A stretch of 64,000 nucleotides of DNA from Ctena decussata (lineage: Eukaryota > Mollusca > Bivalvia > Lucinida > Lucinidae): the NCBI GenBank assembly GCA_963989385.1, contig OZ022502.1:9873001-9937000 (forward strand), in the 5' to 3' direction. Below, piece by piece: positions 63,499 to 64,000 of the stretch (within the stretch, counting starts at the first letter, position 1; every line of letters starts with the position of its first letter). Under the pieces are notes generated by a model. That model searched no databases, was not told where the DNA came from, and worked only from the letters and a program-made list of their open reading frames with translations. Position numbers and translations under genes: made by a program.

Positions 63499-63539
63499 TG
63501 CTCCTGTGTAATAATATTGAGGTGAATTTGTATTCTTTC

Positions 63540-63690
63540 AGATGAAGCAACTCTGCCATTTTCATTTTTGCCTCCCTTCTCATGGGTGGAGGGGGCAACC
63601 CTTTAAGGAAAGAATTTGCTGGTATAGGAGCAAATTCTTTCCTGTAAGAGTAAACCCCTTTTTAGAAGGGTTTCATTGTCAGGATGTCTC
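63540..63690 (+). mobile_element. Foldback MITE, family E, central part
   Basis: 'gatgaagcaactctgccatt', then the hairpin 'ccctttaaggaaagaatttgct / agcaaattctttcctgtaaga' around 'ggtatagg', then 'gtaaaccccttttt'. Outer ends are not seen. Confidence 0.7.
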
Positions 63691-63825
63691 AAGTGTTGTT
63701 GGCGAAAAAACAACAACACAGAATTAAATGACTATATAGAGAATAATTATTTGTTTGAGAAAATCTGAAATTTCTGTTGAAAGAATCTTCGTTTGAACAG
63801 TTTTAAATGTCATTGAAAAATTGGC

Positions 63826-63856
63826 GGAGCATGGCATACAGTGTATGCCATGCTCC
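63826..63856. repeat. Perfect 31-bp palindrome
   Basis: ggagcatggcataca, one base, then tgtatgccatgctcc. The surrounding 30 bp show weak inverted similarity. Confidence 0.85.
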
Positions 63857-64000
63857 TCTTGAATTTTAAGTGGGATGCTACTTGAATTCTTACAACGGAT
63901 TTTCTCAAACCTATAATTCATTCTCAAATAATTTAATTCTCTGTTAAACGTGTCCTCACAACACTGAAACATTGCACAAGAAACAATACACAGAAGCCAT

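Overview
This is animal genomic DNA, most likely from a bivalve mollusc and perhaps a heterodont (venerid-type) clam. The evidence is AT-rich, CpG-poor sequence with almost no open reading frames, a very high load of small palindromic elements, and several dispersed repeat types typical of bivalve genomes: elements that start TTTAGCTCACCTGAGC and end in a GGCC hairpin plus CTTGTT, elements that start TTTATGCCCC and carry runs of CCGT, and tRNA-derived SINEs. The species call is inference. There is no bacterial gene organisation, rRNA cluster or CRISPR array.

Host gene content is very small. The best-supported host feature is one exon at 43828-43987 (+) with a good acceptor and donor. It opens a protein whose 34th residue is completed across the intron. 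The end of that exon, WFISEIQQMM, matches the start of the histone-fold region of SPT3 (SUPT3H, SAGA complex). A SINE sits directly on its splice donor and its target-site duplication copies the GTAAG core. A second, weaker exon-like block lies on the minus strand at 16723-16821. A CpG-rich stretch at 10600-10870 with an NRF1-type GCGCATGCGC site looks like a promoter but cannot be tied to a gene here.

Layout. 1-4.3 kb: a degenerate array of ~480-bp units. 4.3-7.2 kb: a degenerate minisatellite split by an antisense LINE. 7.5-12.2 kb: a ~168-bp array, a sense copy of the same LINE, the CpG-rich block and a CR1/Jockey-type LINE end. 13-22 kb: TTAA-flanked MITEs, foldback elements, Helentron-like elements and a nested SINE. 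22.5-27.1 kb: Helentron-like elements built from 144- and 146-bp arrays, one of them inserted into a foldback MITE. 27-43 kb: dense MITEs, two PIF/Harbinger-like elements, and two large foldback elements (one with minisatellite arms). 43.5-49.4 kb: the SPT3 exon, SINEs, another Helentron-like family and a pogo/Tigger-like MITE. 49.9-56.5 kb: more MITEs. 56.7-59.4 kb: a 5'-truncated LINE with one frame for RT, RNase H and a CCHC-like end, broken only by two TAG codons. 59.4-64 kb: a Helentron-like element, a SINE with 12-bp duplications, MITEs and an AT-rich stretch with homeodomain-type motifs.

The main novelty is in the mobile DNA. Three unrelated-looking families of array-bearing elements share one 3' end architecture (hairpin, 1-3 bases, CTTGTT), a 5' hairpin, and a related phrase inside their tandem units. 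Separately, several MITE families share the same outer hairpin arm (CAAACAGT..TAGA) around different inner arms, as if hairpin modules were exchanged. Exact family names depend on database searches that could not be run.
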